Positions 52,920 to 64,000 of a DNA stretch of 64,000 nucleotides are shown one piece after another. Position 1 is the first letter of the stretch, and each line of letters begins with the position of its first letter. Source of the DNA: Martinezella rhizogenes (GTDB taxonomy: Bacteria > Pseudomonadota > Alphaproteobacteria > Rhizobiales > Rhizobiaceae); assembly GCF_027460065.1 (NCBI RefSeq), contig NZ_JAPYZZ010000011.1:1-64000 (forward strand), in the 5' to 3' direction. Below the pieces are notes generated by a model. It was given only the letters and a program-made list of their open reading frames with translations, was not told the DNA's origin and ran no database searches. Both the position numbers and the translations under genes were made by a program.

Positions 52920-52945
52920 AATCCCCCGGGATAGGGTTTTGTTCC
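52920..52945 (-). promoter_or_regulatory. Weak EcfG-like site upstream of the small membrane protein gene
   Basis: On the minus strand GGAAC (52945-52941), 17-base spacer, GATT (52923-52920), 32 bases before the start at 52888. It keeps GGAAC-N19-TT, the loose rhizobial RpoE2 pattern, but not CGTT. Confidence 0.4.
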
Positions 52946-52964
52946 AGACGGCAGAAGAACGATC

Positions 52965-53261
52965 TTAACCGCACTCGACCGGCAGACGGGAACGCTTTGA
53001 ACCGTCACAGTCCGCCACCTCCACCGCGCTGAAGCTTTGCCCGAGGCCGAGCCAGGATACCGGCGGCCGGGCTTCGTCCTCATCCGCTTCCCACGGACAA
53101 TCTGCGGAACCGCCGCAATCCGCCAACGGCAAGGGCGGCGCCACACTTCGAAAGTCGGAGCCGAAAGGGGCAAAGGAAAGGTATTTTCTCGCCGCACGGC
53201 GCCATCCGCGCCAGAGGGTCAACAGGTCCAGAAAAGCAGGCATTCGCAACATCATGATCAT
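52965..53261 (-). CDS. Uncertain hypothetical ORF, 98 residues
   Basis: Begins MIMMLRMPAFLDLLTLW and is otherwise rich in A, S, P and acidic residues with several cysteines. No good ribosome site precedes any of its clustered ATG codons. No family is recognised. It could be a real small protein, since it fills an otherwise long gap, but a spurious high-GC ORF is as likely. Confidence 0.25.
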   Translation of the reverse strand: MIMMLRMPAFLDLLTLWRGWRRAARKYLSFAPFGSDFRSVAPPLPLADCGGSADCPWEADEDEARPPVSWLGLGQSFSAVEVADCDGSKRSRLPVECG

Positions 53262-53407
53262 CAGGCAATATTTCTATGAAAAATAACCCGCAGATTTTGA
53301 CATGTTGGACGCGCATTTGCACCCCTGTTGCAGCGCAACCGGGACGAATGGTTAAATTGTGCCAGTGAACCGTCATAAAGTGCCAGCTAAAATGCGACCG
53401 ATCTGTA

Positions 53408-54451
53408 TCAGCGACCCAGCTGTACGATCCAGCGCGTCCACTCCGCACTGTCAGGCTTCAGAATATCCGAGGTGACATCACGGTTTTCCGACGCGAAATG
53501 CCGCATCTGGCGCGGTGAGAGACCGAAGGTCTTTTTGAAAACGCGGCTGAAATTTTCCGGATTGGTGAAACCGTAAGCCGCCGCCACATCGGCAATCGTC
53601 ATATGGCCCGATTGCGGTGCCCGCAGAAAATCCATGGCGCGCTCGAGGCGCCGATGGGTGATGCAGGCCGAAAAACCGCCAAGAGGCTCGAAGAGCCGGT
53701 AGACCGTGCGCCTGGATACACCGAATTCCCCCATCACCTTGTCCACCGACAGGGCGGGATCGAGAAGGTGATTGTCGATATAACGTCTGATGGAGGCGCG
53801 CAGTGCCCGCTGCACACCCTGTGCATTGTCTTCCCGGATATGATTATTGATAGCAGCCGTGGCGAGTTCCAGAAGCGGCGAGACCGTGGCGGCGCCGTCA
53901 TTTGCGTTCATGACATCGAAATGGCGGTAGATGCTCGTCATCGTTTCCCGCAGGAGCGATACCAACGGCAGACCGGCCGGCAGGACACGTTCATGATGAT
54001 TGCCGGAGCCGATAAGCCTGCCTTCCAGCAGGCGCCGCGGCACTACGAGGCTCAGATGATCGTGATCGGTCGTCGCGGTGGCGAGCGGTTGCGCCATGTC
54101 GATGATATAGAGGTCTCCCGGGCCTGCCGTTTCGCCAGCGCCTCGCCGTGACATGCTCTGGCCGCTGGCATAAAATTGCAGGAGAAAACCATCCATGCCG
54201 TCGCGGGCAAGCTTGTTGCGCGATCGATCGAAATCCTGCGCGGAGGATTGCGTGCGGCCGAGCGCGACATTGCCGATGAACGCGGCATCGACGCTGGCGA
54301 AGAAACCGTCATCCTGCGAGCTGCGCAGCCGGGCATCGAACAGTACGTTGATCGAATCCCGCCACAACCCCATCGCATCGCGCTTCGGCACATGGCGCGT
54401 ATCGAAGCGCGATCGCGCCAGCGGCGCTTCAAGAGACCCTGTGTTCATCAA
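53408..54451 (-). CDS. AraC-family transcriptional regulator
   Basis: A 347-residue regulator. The N-terminal part (about 30-210) matches the AraC_binding_2 sensor domain (GDLYIIDMAQPLATAT region). The C-terminal AraC DNA-binding domain has two helix-turn-helix motifs: about 245-265 (KVMGEFGVSRRTVYRLF) and about 295-315 (IADVAAAYGFTNPENFSRVF). It lies 119 bases downstream of the 3-hydroxybutyrate dehydrogenase gene on the same strand and may control that catabolic cluster; the target is inferred from position only. Confidence 0.9.
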   Translation of the reverse strand: MMNTGSLEAPLARSRFDTRHVPKRDAMGLWRDSINVLFDARLRSSQDDGFFASVDAAFIGNVALGRTQSSAQDFDRSRNKLARDGMDGFLLQFYASGQSMSRRGAGETAGPGDLYIIDMAQPLATATTDHDHLSLVVPRRLLEGRLIGSGNHHERVLPAGLPLVSLLRETMTSIYRHFDVMNANDGAATVSPLLELATAAINNHIREDNAQGVQRALRASIRRYIDNHLLDPALSVDKVMGEFGVSRRTVYRLFEPLGGFSACITHRRLERAMDFLRAPQSGHMTIADVAAAYGFTNPENFSRVFKKTFGLSPRQMRHFASENRDVTSDILKPDSAEWTRWIVQLGR

Positions 54452-54570
54452 TACCGCTTTTCCGTGAACACGGCGCTGACCTCGCCGTCCACGAAAACTA
54501 TACAGGATTGAAATCGCCTAACAATGCCGGAAGGCGGCGAGACGGTTCGCAAAGGGCAGCCGCATAAAAA

Positions 54571-55356
54571 TTATTTCGCCGTCCATCCGCCATCGATGGA
54601 AATCGTCGTGCCGGTGATGGAGCGCGCCATATCGCCTGCAAGATAAAGCGCCATTTCCGCCACTTCCTCCGGCTGCACGAACCGTCTTGTCGGCTGCGGG
54701 GCAAGCATTACCTTCTTCACCACATCCTCCTCGCTCATGCCATGCACGCGGGCCTGATCCGCGACCTGCGCAGCCACAAGCGGCGTCCAGACATAACCGG
54801 GGCAGATGGCGTTACAGGTGATGCCGAGTTCGGCCACTTCCAGCGCGACGCTTTTCGTCAGGCCCACTACGGCGTGTTTGGTCGCCACATAAGGCCCCTT
54901 GAAGGGCGAGGCGCGTAATCCATGCGCAGACGCGATGTTGACGATGCGGCCCCAGCCCCTTTCCTTCATGCCCGGCAGGGCTGCGTGGATGGTGTGAAAG
55001 GCACTGTCGAGCGAAATGGCGACGATGCGGGAAAAATCGGCGAAATCGAACTCGTCGATTGGCGCGACCTTCTGGATGCCGGCATTGTTGACCAGCACAT
55101 CGATATGGCCGAATTCGGCGATGACGGTTTCCGGCAGATGGGCGCTTTCGTCGTAGTTTGCGAGGTTGGCCGAAAAATAGACCGGCCTGTGCCGTGCCAC
55201 CTTCGCAACCATCTCCAGGGCCTGCGTCGCCTCTTCCGTCGTCTCTATGCCATGCACCGCGACCAGATAGCCCGCCTCGGCAAAACGTTTGGCGATGGCG
55301 AGCCCGATGCCGCTGGTGGAACCGGTGACGAGCACGGTTTTCGGTTGGTCCTCCAT
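54571..55356 (-). CDS. bdhA: 3-hydroxybutyrate dehydrogenase
   Basis: Oxidises D-3-hydroxybutyrate to acetoacetate with NAD, used to consume PHB breakdown products or external hydroxybutyrate. The 261-residue classical SDR enzyme has TGSTSGIG, NNAG, the catalytic serine in NIASAHG and Y-x-x-x-K in YVATKHAVVG. Family features of PHB-cycle dehydrogenases continue to the C-terminal GTTISIDGGWTAK. Four bases separate it from the acetoacetyl-CoA synthetase gene, which uses its product. Confidence 0.95.
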   Translation of the reverse strand: MEDQPKTVLVTGSTSGIGLAIAKRFAEAGYLVAVHGIETTEEATQALEMVAKVARHRPVYFSANLANYDESAHLPETVIAEFGHIDVLVNNAGIQKVAPIDEFDFADFSRIVAISLDSAFHTIHAALPGMKERGWGRIVNIASAHGLRASPFKGPYVATKHAVVGLTKSVALEVAELGITCNAICPGYVWTPLVAAQVADQARVHGMSEEDVVKKVMLAPQPTRRFVQPEEVAEMALYLAGDMARSITGTTISIDGGWTAK

Positions 55357-55360
55357 CGGC

Positions 55361-57312
<1,952 letters not shown>

Positions 57313-57316
<4 letters not shown>

Positions 57317-58197
57317 GCTTCGCTCCCGCGCAGCATCTCGACGATGGCGGAAAAATCGCGCCCGCCGCCGCCCTCGCCGACGAAGTTCTCGTAAAGCGCC
57401 GATGCCGCTGCACCAAGGGGGGTGGAGGCCCCGGCTCCATTGGCGGCCTCTTGCGAGAGCTTCAGATCCTTGAGCATCAGGGCCGCCGCAAATCCGGGCT
57501 GGTAATCCTTGTTGGCGGGCGATGTCGGCACCGGCCCCGGCACCGGGCAATAGGTGGTGAGCGACCAGCACTGCCCCGAAGAGGTGGAGGCGACATCGAA
57601 CAGCGCCTGATGCGAAAGGCCGAGTTTTTCGCCAAGCACGAAGGCTTCCGAGACCGCGATCATGGAAATGCCGAGGATCATGTTGTTGCAGATCTTCGCC
57701 GCCTGGCCATTGCCACCCTTGCCGCAATGGACGATCTTTTTGCCCATTGCCTCCAGCACCGGCTTTGCCGCCGAAAAGGCATCGGCCTCGCCGCCGCACA
57801 TGAAGGTCAATGTGCCGGCGGAAGCCCCACCCGTGCCGCCGGAGACAGGCGCATCGACGGAGGGGCAACCGGCAGAAGCGGCCAATTCATGCGCCTTCAG
57901 CGCGCTTTCCATATCCACCGTCGAGCAATCGATAAGGAGCGTCCCGGCGGAGACTTTCTGTACCAGATCACCATAGACCGAAACCACGTGCTCGCCCTTC
58001 GGCAGCATGGTGATGATCACATCAGCCGCTGCCGTCGCCTCGGCGGAACCCGCAGCAATGGGAACGCCGGCTTCCCTCGCCGCCGCACGGCAGGTTTCGG
58101 AAAGGTCGAAACCCTTCACGGTATAACCCGCCTTGACGAGATTGGCGGCCATCGGCAGGCCCATATGCCCAAGTCCGATAAAAGCGACGGTCTTCAT
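57313..58197 (-). CDS. mmsB: 3-hydroxyisobutyrate dehydrogenase-family protein
   Basis: A 294-residue beta-hydroxyacid dehydrogenase. The NAD motif is FIGLGHMGLPMAANL, the substrate loop DAPVSGGTGGA, and the catalytic lysine lies in GNGQAAKICNN. It matches 3-hydroxyisobutyrate dehydrogenases of valine breakdown; tartronate semialdehyde reductase or another short hydroxyacid activity is possible. The ATG at 58197 is chosen, ten codons into the longest frame. It lies between the GMC gene and the acetoacetyl-CoA synthetase gene, with overlaps or short gaps on both sides. Confidence 0.85.
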
Positions 58198-58210
58198 GGG
58201 AGCGTTCCTC

Positions 58211-59806
58211 TCAACGATTATCCGCAAGGATCATGTCGGCAGCCTTTTCGGCAATCATGATCGTTGGCGAATTGGTATTTCCGGATGTGATCCGCGGCAT
58301 GATGGAGGCATCCGCGACGCGCAGCCCCGCAAGCCTGCGGAATTTCAGCCTGTTATCGACAACGCTTTCGACATCCGACCCCATGCGTAACGTGCCAACG
58401 GGATGAAAAATGGTGGTGCCGATATCGCCCGCCGCCTTGGCGAGATCATTATCGTTTTCAAAGGAAGGGCCGGGCCGGTATTCCTGTGGCTTGAACCGGG
58501 CAAAGGCCGGCTGGGCGACGATGCGGCGCGTCAGCCGCATGGAATCGATGGCCACCTGGCGGTCGCCTTCCGTGGAAAGATAGTTCGGGCGGATTTCCGG
58601 CTGCATGGCGAAATCCGGTCCTTTCACATGCACGGAACCGCGGCTTTCCGGCCGCAGATTGCAGACACTTGCGGTAATGGCCGGAAAAGTGTGAACCGGA
58701 TCACCGAACTTGTCGAGTGAAACCGGCTGGACATGATATTCCAGATCGGCGGTTTCCTTTTCAGGCGAAGAACGGGTGAAGACGCCGAGCTGGCTCGGCG
58801 CCATCGACATCGGCCCGGAGCGGGTCAGCGCATATTCCAGCCCGATCCGCGCCTTGCCGAACAGGGTGGAGGCCCTTTCATTCAGCGTCAGAACACCGGA
58901 AACCTTATAGACCATGCGCAGTTGCAGATGGTCCTGCAGGTTTTCTCCCACGCCCTGAACCTCGGCCACGGTGTCGATACCGGCGGCCTGAAGCACATCG
59001 CCACGGCCGATACCGGAAAGCTCCAGAACATGCGGCGAGCCGATTGCCCCGGCGGAAAGCACCGTCTCGCGCCGCGCCCGCATCTTTTTCAGAACGCCGT
59101 CATGGTGGAACTCGACACCCGTAACCCGACCTTCTTCGATGACAAGCCGCTTGACGTGAGCCTTGGTGAGAACCGTCAGGTTCTTGCGGCCAAGCGCCGG
59201 TTTCAGGAAGGCTTTCGCCGTGTTCCAGCGCCAGCCAGAGCGCTGATTCACATCGAAATAACCCGCACCCTCATTGTCGCCCCGGTTGAAGTCGTCAGTC
59301 GCGGGAATACCGGCTTCGCCGGCCGCCTTCTGGAAGGCATCCAGCACATCCCAGCGCACCCGGGCTTTTTCCACCCGCCATTCGCCGCCGGCGGAATGCA
59401 GATCGCTCTTGCCGCGATAAAAATCCTCCGACTTCAGGAAATAGGGCAGGATGTCGTTCCATCCCCAGCCCTCGCAGCCGAGCTGACGCCAGACGTCATA
59501 GTCCCGTGCCTGGCCGCGCATATAAATCATGCCGTTGATGGAGGAGCAGCCGCCAAGCACCTTGCCGCGCGGATAGATCAGCGCGCGGCCGTTCAGCCCC
59601 GGCTCTTCCGCCGTCTTGAAACACCAGTCGGTGCGCGGATTGTTGATGCAATAGAGATAACCGACCGGAATATGGATCCAATGGTAATTGTCGTTGCCTC
59701 CCGCTTCCAGAAGCAGCACGCGGTTGTTCGGGTCTTTCGAAAGGCGGTTGGCGAGAACGCATCCGGCACTCCCCGCTCCGATGACGATATAGTCATATTC
59801 GCCCAT
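58211..59806 (-). CDS. GMC-family FAD oxidoreductase (choline/alcohol dehydrogenase-like)
   Basis: A 531-residue flavoprotein of the glucose-methanol-choline family. The N-terminal dinucleotide motif is [18 protein letters not shown] signature 1 is [20 protein letters not shown] and the active-site histidine is in [10 protein letters not shown]. Substrate is an alcohol, possibly a hydroxy acid ester or polyol; betA-type choline activity is not indicated, as no betB/betI is nearby. The start is at 59806 with GGAGAAG upstream; 59818 is the alternative. Confidence 0.88.
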   Translation of the reverse strand: MGEYDYIVIGAGSAGCVLANRLSKDPNNRVLLLEAGGNDNYHWIHIPVGYLYCINNPRTDWCFKTAEEPGLNGRALIYPRGKVLGGCSSINGMIYMRGQARDYDVWRQLGCEGWGWNDILPYFLKSEDFYRGKSDLHSAGGEWRVEKARVRWDVLDAFQKAAGEAGIPATDDFNRGDNEGAGYFDVNQRSGWRWNTAKAFLKPALGRKNLTVLTKAHVKRLVIEEGRVTGVEFHHDGVLKKMRARRETVLSAGAIGSPHVLELSGIGRGDVLQAAGIDTVAEVQGVGENLQDHLQLRMVYKVSGVLTLNERASTLFGKARIGLEYALTRSGPMSMAPSQLGVFTRSSPEKETADLEYHVQPVSLDKFGDPVHTFPAITASVCNLRPESRGSVHVKGPDFAMQPEIRPNYLSTEGDRQVAIDSMRLTRRIVAQPAFARFKPQEYRPGPSFENDNDLAKAAGDIGTTIFHPVGTLRMGSDVESVVDNRLKFRRLAGLRVADASIMPRITSGNTNSPTIMIAEKAADMILADNR

Positions 59807-59880
59807 GCTCTTCTCCATACGCCGCCCTTGCCGCGTCGTCCCGGACGCGGGGGAGGCCTTTCCAGTGTTTGAAAAAATAT

Positions 59881-60885
59881 CTAGCCGCGGTGCTGGAAGC
59901 CGAGTTTTCTCCCGAGCCGCGACGCGTAAAATTCACCGATCAAACCGCGCCGGAACACCAGAACGCAGGCCATGAACACAAGGCCGGTAATGATGGTGAC
60001 CGGGAAATCCGATGTCGCGAGATAGTTCTGCAAGGTGACCACCAGGCCCGCGCCAAAAATCGGGCCGATCATGGTGCCGATGCCGCCGAGCAGCGTCATC
60101 AGAATGACCTCACCGGACATCTGCCAGGTCACATCGGTCAGCGTGGCGAACTGGAAGACCAGCGCCTTCAGGCCGCCCGCAAGACCGGCAAGCGCCGCCG
60201 ACATGACGAAAGCACCGAGCTTGTAGCGCTGCACGCTGTAGCCGAGCGAAATGGCGCGCTGCTCGTTTTCACGAATGGATTTCAGGATCATGCCGAAGGG
60301 CGAGTTGACGAAACGCCAGATGAGCAGAAGCGCAAGCACAAAGGCCGCCAGCACCGTGTAATAGATGTTGAGTGGCGCGTTGAGATCGAGAAGGCCGAAG
60401 AGATGGCCGCGCGGCACGCCCTGCAACCCGTCCTCACCATGGGTAAACGGCACCTGAAGGCAGAAGAAATAAAACATCTGCGATAGCGCCAGCGTGATCA
60501 TGGCGAAATAGATGCCCTGACGACGGATGGCGAAAAAGCCGATGACGAGGCCGAGAAGGGCGGCACCCGCCATGCCGATCACAAGACCGATCTCCGGCGT
60601 CACGCCCCATTCCTTCACCGAATAGGCCGTGAAATAGGCCGCACCGCCGAAAAACGCCGCATGGCCGAAGGACAGCAGTCCCGTGTAACCGATCAGCAGA
60701 TTAAAGGCGCAGGCAAACAGCGCAAAGCACAGAAGCTTCATCAGAAAGATCGGGTAAACGAACATCGGCGCGGCGATGAGCACGGCAAGCCCCGCCAGAA
60801 TGAGCACGGTCTTGATGGTGCCGGCAGTCGTCGAAACTTCCGTCTGCGGCATCGTACCGGCGGTGGTATGGGTGGCTTTGGACAT
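59881..60885 (-). CDS. livM: Branched-chain amino acid-type ABC transporter permease LivM
   Basis: A 334-residue inner-membrane permease with about nine helices and the LivM pattern ([19 protein letters not shown]; later [17 protein letters not shown]). It partners LivH in a HAAT-family importer. AAAGGA lies eight bases before the ATG at 60885; the longest frame reaches 60933 but overlaps livH. The HAAT family takes up leucine-type amino acids, but also short amides and carboxylates, so the substrate here is open. Confidence 0.9.
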   Translation of the reverse strand: MSKATHTTAGTMPQTEVSTTAGTIKTVLILAGLAVLIAAPMFVYPIFLMKLLCFALFACAFNLLIGYTGLLSFGHAAFFGGAAYFTAYSVKEWGVTPEIGLVIGMAGAALLGLVIGFFAIRRQGIYFAMITLALSQMFYFFCLQVPFTHGEDGLQGVPRGHLFGLLDLNAPLNIYYTVLAAFVLALLLIWRFVNSPFGMILKSIRENEQRAISLGYSVQRYKLGAFVMSAALAGLAGGLKALVFQFATLTDVTWQMSGEVILMTLLGGIGTMIGPIFGAGLVVTLQNYLATSDFPVTIITGLVFMACVLVFRRGLIGEFYASRLGRKLGFQHRG

Positions 60886-60886
60886 A

Positions 60887-61774
60887 TCAGGCGTCCTTTC
60901 CGAAAAGTCCGGCGGGGCGGATGAGCAGCACAAAGGCCATGATGACGAAGATGACGATGTTGGAGGCCTCCGGGTAAAACACCTTGGTCAGCCCTTCGGC
61001 GATGCCGAGCATGTAACCGGTGACGATGGCCCCCATGATCGACCCCATGCCGCCGACGACGACCACGGCGAAGACGACGATGATGAGGTTGGTGCCCATC
61101 AGCGGCGAGACCTGATAGATGGGCGCCGCCAGCACGCCGGTGAAGCCTGCAAGGCCGGCACCCAATGCGTAGGTCAGCGTCAGGAGCACCGGCACGTTGA
61201 TGCCGAAAGCCTGCACCAGCGTCGGGTTTTCCGTCGCCGCCCGCAGATAGGAACCAAGCCGGGTTTTTTCAATCAACGCCCAGGTTGCAAGGCAGGCAAC
61301 CAGCGAAATGACGACAACGAAGGCGCGATAATTCGGCAGGAACATGAAGCCGAGATTGGTGCCGCCGGCAAGCTCACGCGGCACCGAATAGGGCTGGCCA
61401 GCAGCGCCGTAAAGCCAGCGGAACGTGCCTTCCACCACAAGCGCTAGGCCGAAGGTGAAAAGCAGCCCGTAAAGCGGATCAAGATCATAAAGCCGCGACA
61501 GCAGGAAGCGTTCGATGATCGCACCGAAAAGCGCAACAACGAGCGGTGTCACCACCAGCGCTGCCCAGAAATTGATGCCGAAATATTGCAGGCCGAGAAA
61601 GGCGACGAAAGCGCCGAGCATATATTGCGCCCCATGCGCAAAATTGATGACGCGCAGCAGGCCGAAAATGACGGCCAGGCCGAGCGACAGCAGGGCATAA
61701 AACGAGCCGTTGATAAGGCCGATCAGCAATTGCCCGAGCAGGGCCTGAATTGGAATGCCGAAGATCATCGTCAT
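60887..61774 (-). CDS. livH: Branched-chain amino acid-type ABC transporter permease LivH
   Basis: A 295-residue inner-membrane permease with about eight helices, opening with LIGLINGSFYALLSLGLAVIFG and carrying the inner-loop motif GGMGSIMGAIVTGYMLGI. It overlaps or abuts livM (1-base gap) and follows livF by two bases, a tight operon. Confidence 0.9.
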   Translation of the reverse strand: MTMIFGIPIQALLGQLLIGLINGSFYALLSLGLAVIFGLLRVINFAHGAQYMLGAFVAFLGLQYFGINFWAALVVTPLVVALFGAIIERFLLSRLYDLDPLYGLLFTFGLALVVEGTFRWLYGAAGQPYSVPRELAGGTNLGFMFLPNYRAFVVVISLVACLATWALIEKTRLGSYLRAATENPTLVQAFGINVPVLLTLTYALGAGLAGFTGVLAAPIYQVSPLMGTNLIIVVFAVVVVGGMGSIMGAIVTGYMLGIAEGLTKVFYPEASNIVIFVIMAFVLLIRPAGLFGKDA

Positions 61775-61776
61775 CG

Positions 61777-62478
61777 TTAAACCCCCAGCACTTTATTGAG
61801 TTCGCCCATGCGGCCGGAAAGCTCGCCCACCGGAAAATTGCTGACCATCTGGCCGTGATCCATCAGGTAGAAGCGATCAGCGATACGGCTGGCAAAACGA
61901 AAGTTCTGCTCGACTAGAACCACCGTCATGCCGCGGCTCTTCAGCTTTTGCAGCACTTCACCGATGCGTTGGACGATGACGGGTGCAAGCCCCTCCGTCG
62001 GCTCATCGAGCAGCAGCACCTTCACCCCGGTGCGCAGGATGCGCGCCATGGCGAGCATCTGCTGCTCGCCACCGGAAAGCTTGGTGCCGGGGCTCATCCG
62101 GCGCTCATGGAGATTGGGAAACAGTTCATAGATTTCATCGAGCGTCATGCCGCCGGATGCGACGACGGGCGGCAGCTTCAGGTTTTCCTCGACACTCAGC
62201 GTCGCGAAGATGCCGCGTTCTTCCGGCACGAAACCGATGCCGTATTTTGCCGTGCGATGCAGCGGCACCGGCATCATATCCTTGCCGCCGAGCTTGATGA
62301 CGCCCTTGCGGTTGCGGATGATGCCCATGATGGTGCGCAGCGTCGTGGTTTTACCCACGCCGTTGCGGCCGAGAATGGTGATGGTTTCGCCTTCACCGAC
62401 CGTCAGATCGACGCCGTGCAGGGCCTGGCTTTCGCCATACCAGGATTTCAGGTTGGAGACTTCGAGCATTGCCGCCAT
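61777..62478 (-). CDS. livF: Branched-chain amino acid-type ABC transporter ATPase LivF
   Basis: A 233-residue ATP-binding subunit with Walker A LGRNGVGKTT, signature LSGGEQQMLAMAR and Walker B VLLLDEPTEGLAP, the LivF pattern. The start at 62478 is set by AGGAGG six bases upstream; the long frame to 62604 reads through livG. It follows livG by one base. Confidence 0.92.
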   Translation of the reverse strand: MAAMLEVSNLKSWYGESQALHGVDLTVGEGETITILGRNGVGKTTTLRTIMGIIRNRKGVIKLGGKDMMPVPLHRTAKYGIGFVPEERGIFATLSVEENLKLPPVVASGGMTLDEIYELFPNLHERRMSPGTKLSGGEQQMLAMARILRTGVKVLLLDEPTEGLAPVIVQRIGEVLQKLKSRGMTVVLVEQNFRFASRIADRFYLMDHGQMVSNFPVGELSGRMGELNKVLGV

Positions 62479-62479
62479 A

Positions 62480-63265
62480 TCAAGCCTCCTCCGTGCCCAT
62501 ATAGGCCGTGCGCACACGCGGATCGGCGGAAACGGCGGCATAATCACCCTCCGCCAGAATTTCACCGCGCTGCAGCACCGTGACGTGGTGGCAGATATCG
62601 GCAACGACTTTCAGATTGTGTTCGACCATCAGCACCGCACGTGTCTTTGCCACCTCGCGGATAAGTTCGGCGACGTGGGAGACATCTTCCCCACCCATGC
62701 CGGCCATCGGCTCGTCCAGCAGCAGAACCTTGGGATCGAGCGCCAGCGTGGTGGCGATTTCGAGAACCCGCTTGCGGCCATAAGAAAGATCGGCCGCAAG
62801 CGCATGTTTTTCCCTGACCAGGCCGACCGTTGCGATCAGCTCCTCGGCGCGGGCATTCAGCCTGTCGAGCGAGGAGAGTGGCAGCCAGAACTGCGTTGCA
62901 AGGCCATTCGGCCGCTGCAACGCAACCCGCACATTTTCCAGAACCGTCAGATGCGGAAACACCGCCGATATCTGGAAAGACCTGACGAGGCCGAGACGCG
63001 CCACCTTGTCCGGTGGCGTTCTTGTTATATCCGTTCCCATGAAGGTGATCGCCCCGCCCGTCGGCTGGAGAAACTTGGTCAACAGATTAAAGACCGTAGT
63101 CTTGCCGGCGCCGTTTGGGCCGATCAGCGCATGAACGCGGGCATGGTGGACGTCGAGATCGACGTTTTTCACGGCTGCGAATGCGCCGAAGGTTTTGCTG
63201 AGACCACGCGCCGAAAGAACGACGCGAGGTTCGGCCTGCCCGGCGGGGGCGGGAGCGATCGTCAT
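62480..63265 (-). CDS. livG: Branched-chain amino acid-type ABC transporter ATPase LivG
   Basis: A 261-residue ATP-binding subunit: Walker A IGPNGAGKTTVFNLLT, the LivG-type insert after it, signature LSYGRKRVLEIA, where the usual SGGQ is SYGRK as in many LivG proteins, and Walker B VLLLDEPMAGMG. It is paired with LivF. livK lies 29 bases upstream. Confidence 0.92.
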   Translation of the reverse strand: MTIAPAPAGQAEPRVVLSARGLSKTFGAFAAVKNVDLDVHHARVHALIGPNGAGKTTVFNLLTKFLQPTGGAITFMGTDITRTPPDKVARLGLVRSFQISAVFPHLTVLENVRVALQRPNGLATQFWLPLSSLDRLNARAEELIATVGLVREKHALAADLSYGRKRVLEIATTLALDPKVLLLDEPMAGMGGEDVSHVAELIREVAKTRAVLMVEHNLKVVADICHHVTVLQRGEILAEGDYAAVSADPRVRTAYMGTEEA

Positions 63266-63294
63266 GGAACTTTCCCCTTTATTGTGTCAGTCTT

Positions 63295-64000
63295 TTATTG
63301 CGTCACCAGCGGGCAACCGCTTTTTGCGGGGTCCATGAAGGCTTCCTTGCCGGGGATGGTGGCGAGCACCTTGTAATAATCCCACGGCTGCTTGCTCTCG
63401 TCAGGCTTTTTCACTTCCATGAGATACATGTCGTGGATCATGCGGCCATTGGCGGCCACATGGCCGTCCTTGGAGAAGACGTCGTTGACGGGCATTTCCT
63501 TCATGGCCTTGGCGACAGCATCGGCATCGTCAGTGCCGGCCTTCTCGATGGCCTTCAGGTAGTGCAGCACGGCGGAATAGGTGCCGGCATGCACCATGTT
63601 CGGCATGGCGCCGGTGCGTTCCTTGAAACGCTCGCCGAATTTGCGCGATTCATCGTCGCGGTCCCAATAAAAACCTTCCGTCAGCGTCAGCCCTTGCGCC
63701 GCCTCAAGACCGAGGCCATGGACTTCGGCGAGCGTGAAGAGAAGAGCGGCAAGCCGCTGGCCGCCGGCAACGATGCCGAATTCAGCCGCCTGTTTGATGG
63801 CGTTGGAGGTGTCGAGGCCGGCATTGGCAAGACCGATGACCTTCGCGCCTGATGACTGCGCCTGCAGCAGGAAGGAGGAATAATCCGTCGTCGCCAGCGG
63901 ATGGCGCACGGAGCCCAGAACCTTGCCGCCATTGGCCTTGACGAAATTGCTGGTGTTTTCTTCCAGCGAATAACCGAAAGCGTAGTCCGCAGTCAGGAAG
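63295..64000 (-). CDS. ABC transporter substrate-binding protein LivK-type (partial)
   Basis: The C-terminal 234 or so residues of a periplasmic type I binding protein. The frame is open to the window edge (FLTADYAFGYSLEENT at the visible left end), so the N-terminus and signal peptide lie beyond 64000. The fold matches the Peripla_BP_6 family (VIGLANAGLDTSNAIKQAAE). It heads or belongs to the livKGFHM unit, which continues into the GMC, hydroxyacid dehydrogenase, acetoacetyl-CoA synthetase and bdhA genes, so the ligand may be the carbon source those enzymes degrade. Confidence 0.88.
   Translation of the reverse strand, partial: FLTADYAFGYSLEENTSNFVKANGGKVLGSVRHPLATTDYSSFLLQAQSSGAKVIGLANAGLDTSNAIKQAAEFGIVAGGQRLAALLFTLAEVHGLGLEAAQGLTLTEGFYWDRDDESRKFGERFKERTGAMPNMVHAGTYSAVLHYLKAIEKAGTDDADAVAKAMKEMPVNDVFSKDGHVAANGRMIHDMYLMEVKKPDESKQPWDYYKVLATIPGKEAFMDPAKSGCPLVTQ

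Larger units (their letters stand above)
52889..53407. other. 519-bp gap upstream of the small membrane protein gene
   Basis: Holds the promoter of the gene starting at 52888 and one uncertain minus-strand ORF (52965-53261). The right end (53262-53407) is A/T-richer and shows nothing recognisable. Confidence 0.5.

Noticed and set aside
53103-53107. GGAAC in the gap between the small membrane protein and AraC genes
   Set aside because: CGGC lies at the right distance but lacks TT, and no plus-strand gene is downstream.

Overview
The window looks like a chromosomal segment of an Agrobacterium/Rhizobium-clade alphaproteobacterium. The evidence is the order lysC-ptsP-prfA-prmC, the carboxyspermidine-type polyamine pair, a PhyR-NepR-EcfG general stress locus with HRxxN-type kinases, Lrp-type PutR beside putA, and GGAAC-N16/17-CGTT promoters. 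High GC coding sequence, short intergenic gaps and many convergent pairs sharing bidirectional terminators fit core chromosome. I saw no rRNA, tRNA, CRISPR array, phage or IS element.

Layout. 0-18 kb is housekeeping: an envelope M23 peptidase, clpB, an Asn-rich DUF4167 protein, prmC-prfA, ptsP, lysC, a DEAD-box helicase and the carboxyspermidine dehydrogenase/decarboxylase pair. 17.5-25.3 kb is built around the general stress response (GSR): a DUF883/holin-like pair, galE, a PRC-barrel lipoprotein-like or periplasmic protein, two HRSKN histidine kinases, phyR, nepR and ecfG. 25-37 kb is metabolic: putR/putA, ssuBCA sulfonate transport, an ALDH7-type dehydrogenase with a LysR regulator, a glutathionyl-hydroquinone reductase and an EamA permease. 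37.5-40 kb makes UDP-glucuronate and UDP-galacturonate. 40-43.7 kb is a three-gene operon of an N-formylglutamate-amidohydrolase-like enzyme, a DUF1704/QEGLA putative zinc carboxypeptidase and a GshB-like ATP-grasp ligase. 44-53 kb holds small stress-type genes (PfpI, DUF296, a FAD oxidoreductase, DUF892), a DUF4034 cassette and a PQQ glucose dehydrogenase. 53.4-64 kb holds an AraC regulator, 3-hydroxybutyrate/acetoacetate enzymes, a GMC oxidoreductase and a liv-type ABC transporter that runs off the right edge.

The main observation is that sites matching the EcfG (extracytoplasmic sigma) consensus recur between about 17.5 and 53 kb. They precede the DUF883 gene, the PRC gene, the second kinase, phyR, nepR-ecfG, the ATP-grasp/QEGLA operon, the PfpI operon and the FAD oxidoreductase, with weaker ones before DUF892, gcd and a small membrane protein. 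One such site lies in a gene-free gap (22289-22313). It is followed by a stem with a 22-nt C-rich loop, a second hairpin and a strong intrinsic terminator, which together look like an unannotated GSR small RNA of about 114 nt. The stress-controlled ligase/peptidase/amidohydrolase operon and this RNA are the best candidates for undescribed biology here. All promoter calls are pattern matches made by eye and untested.
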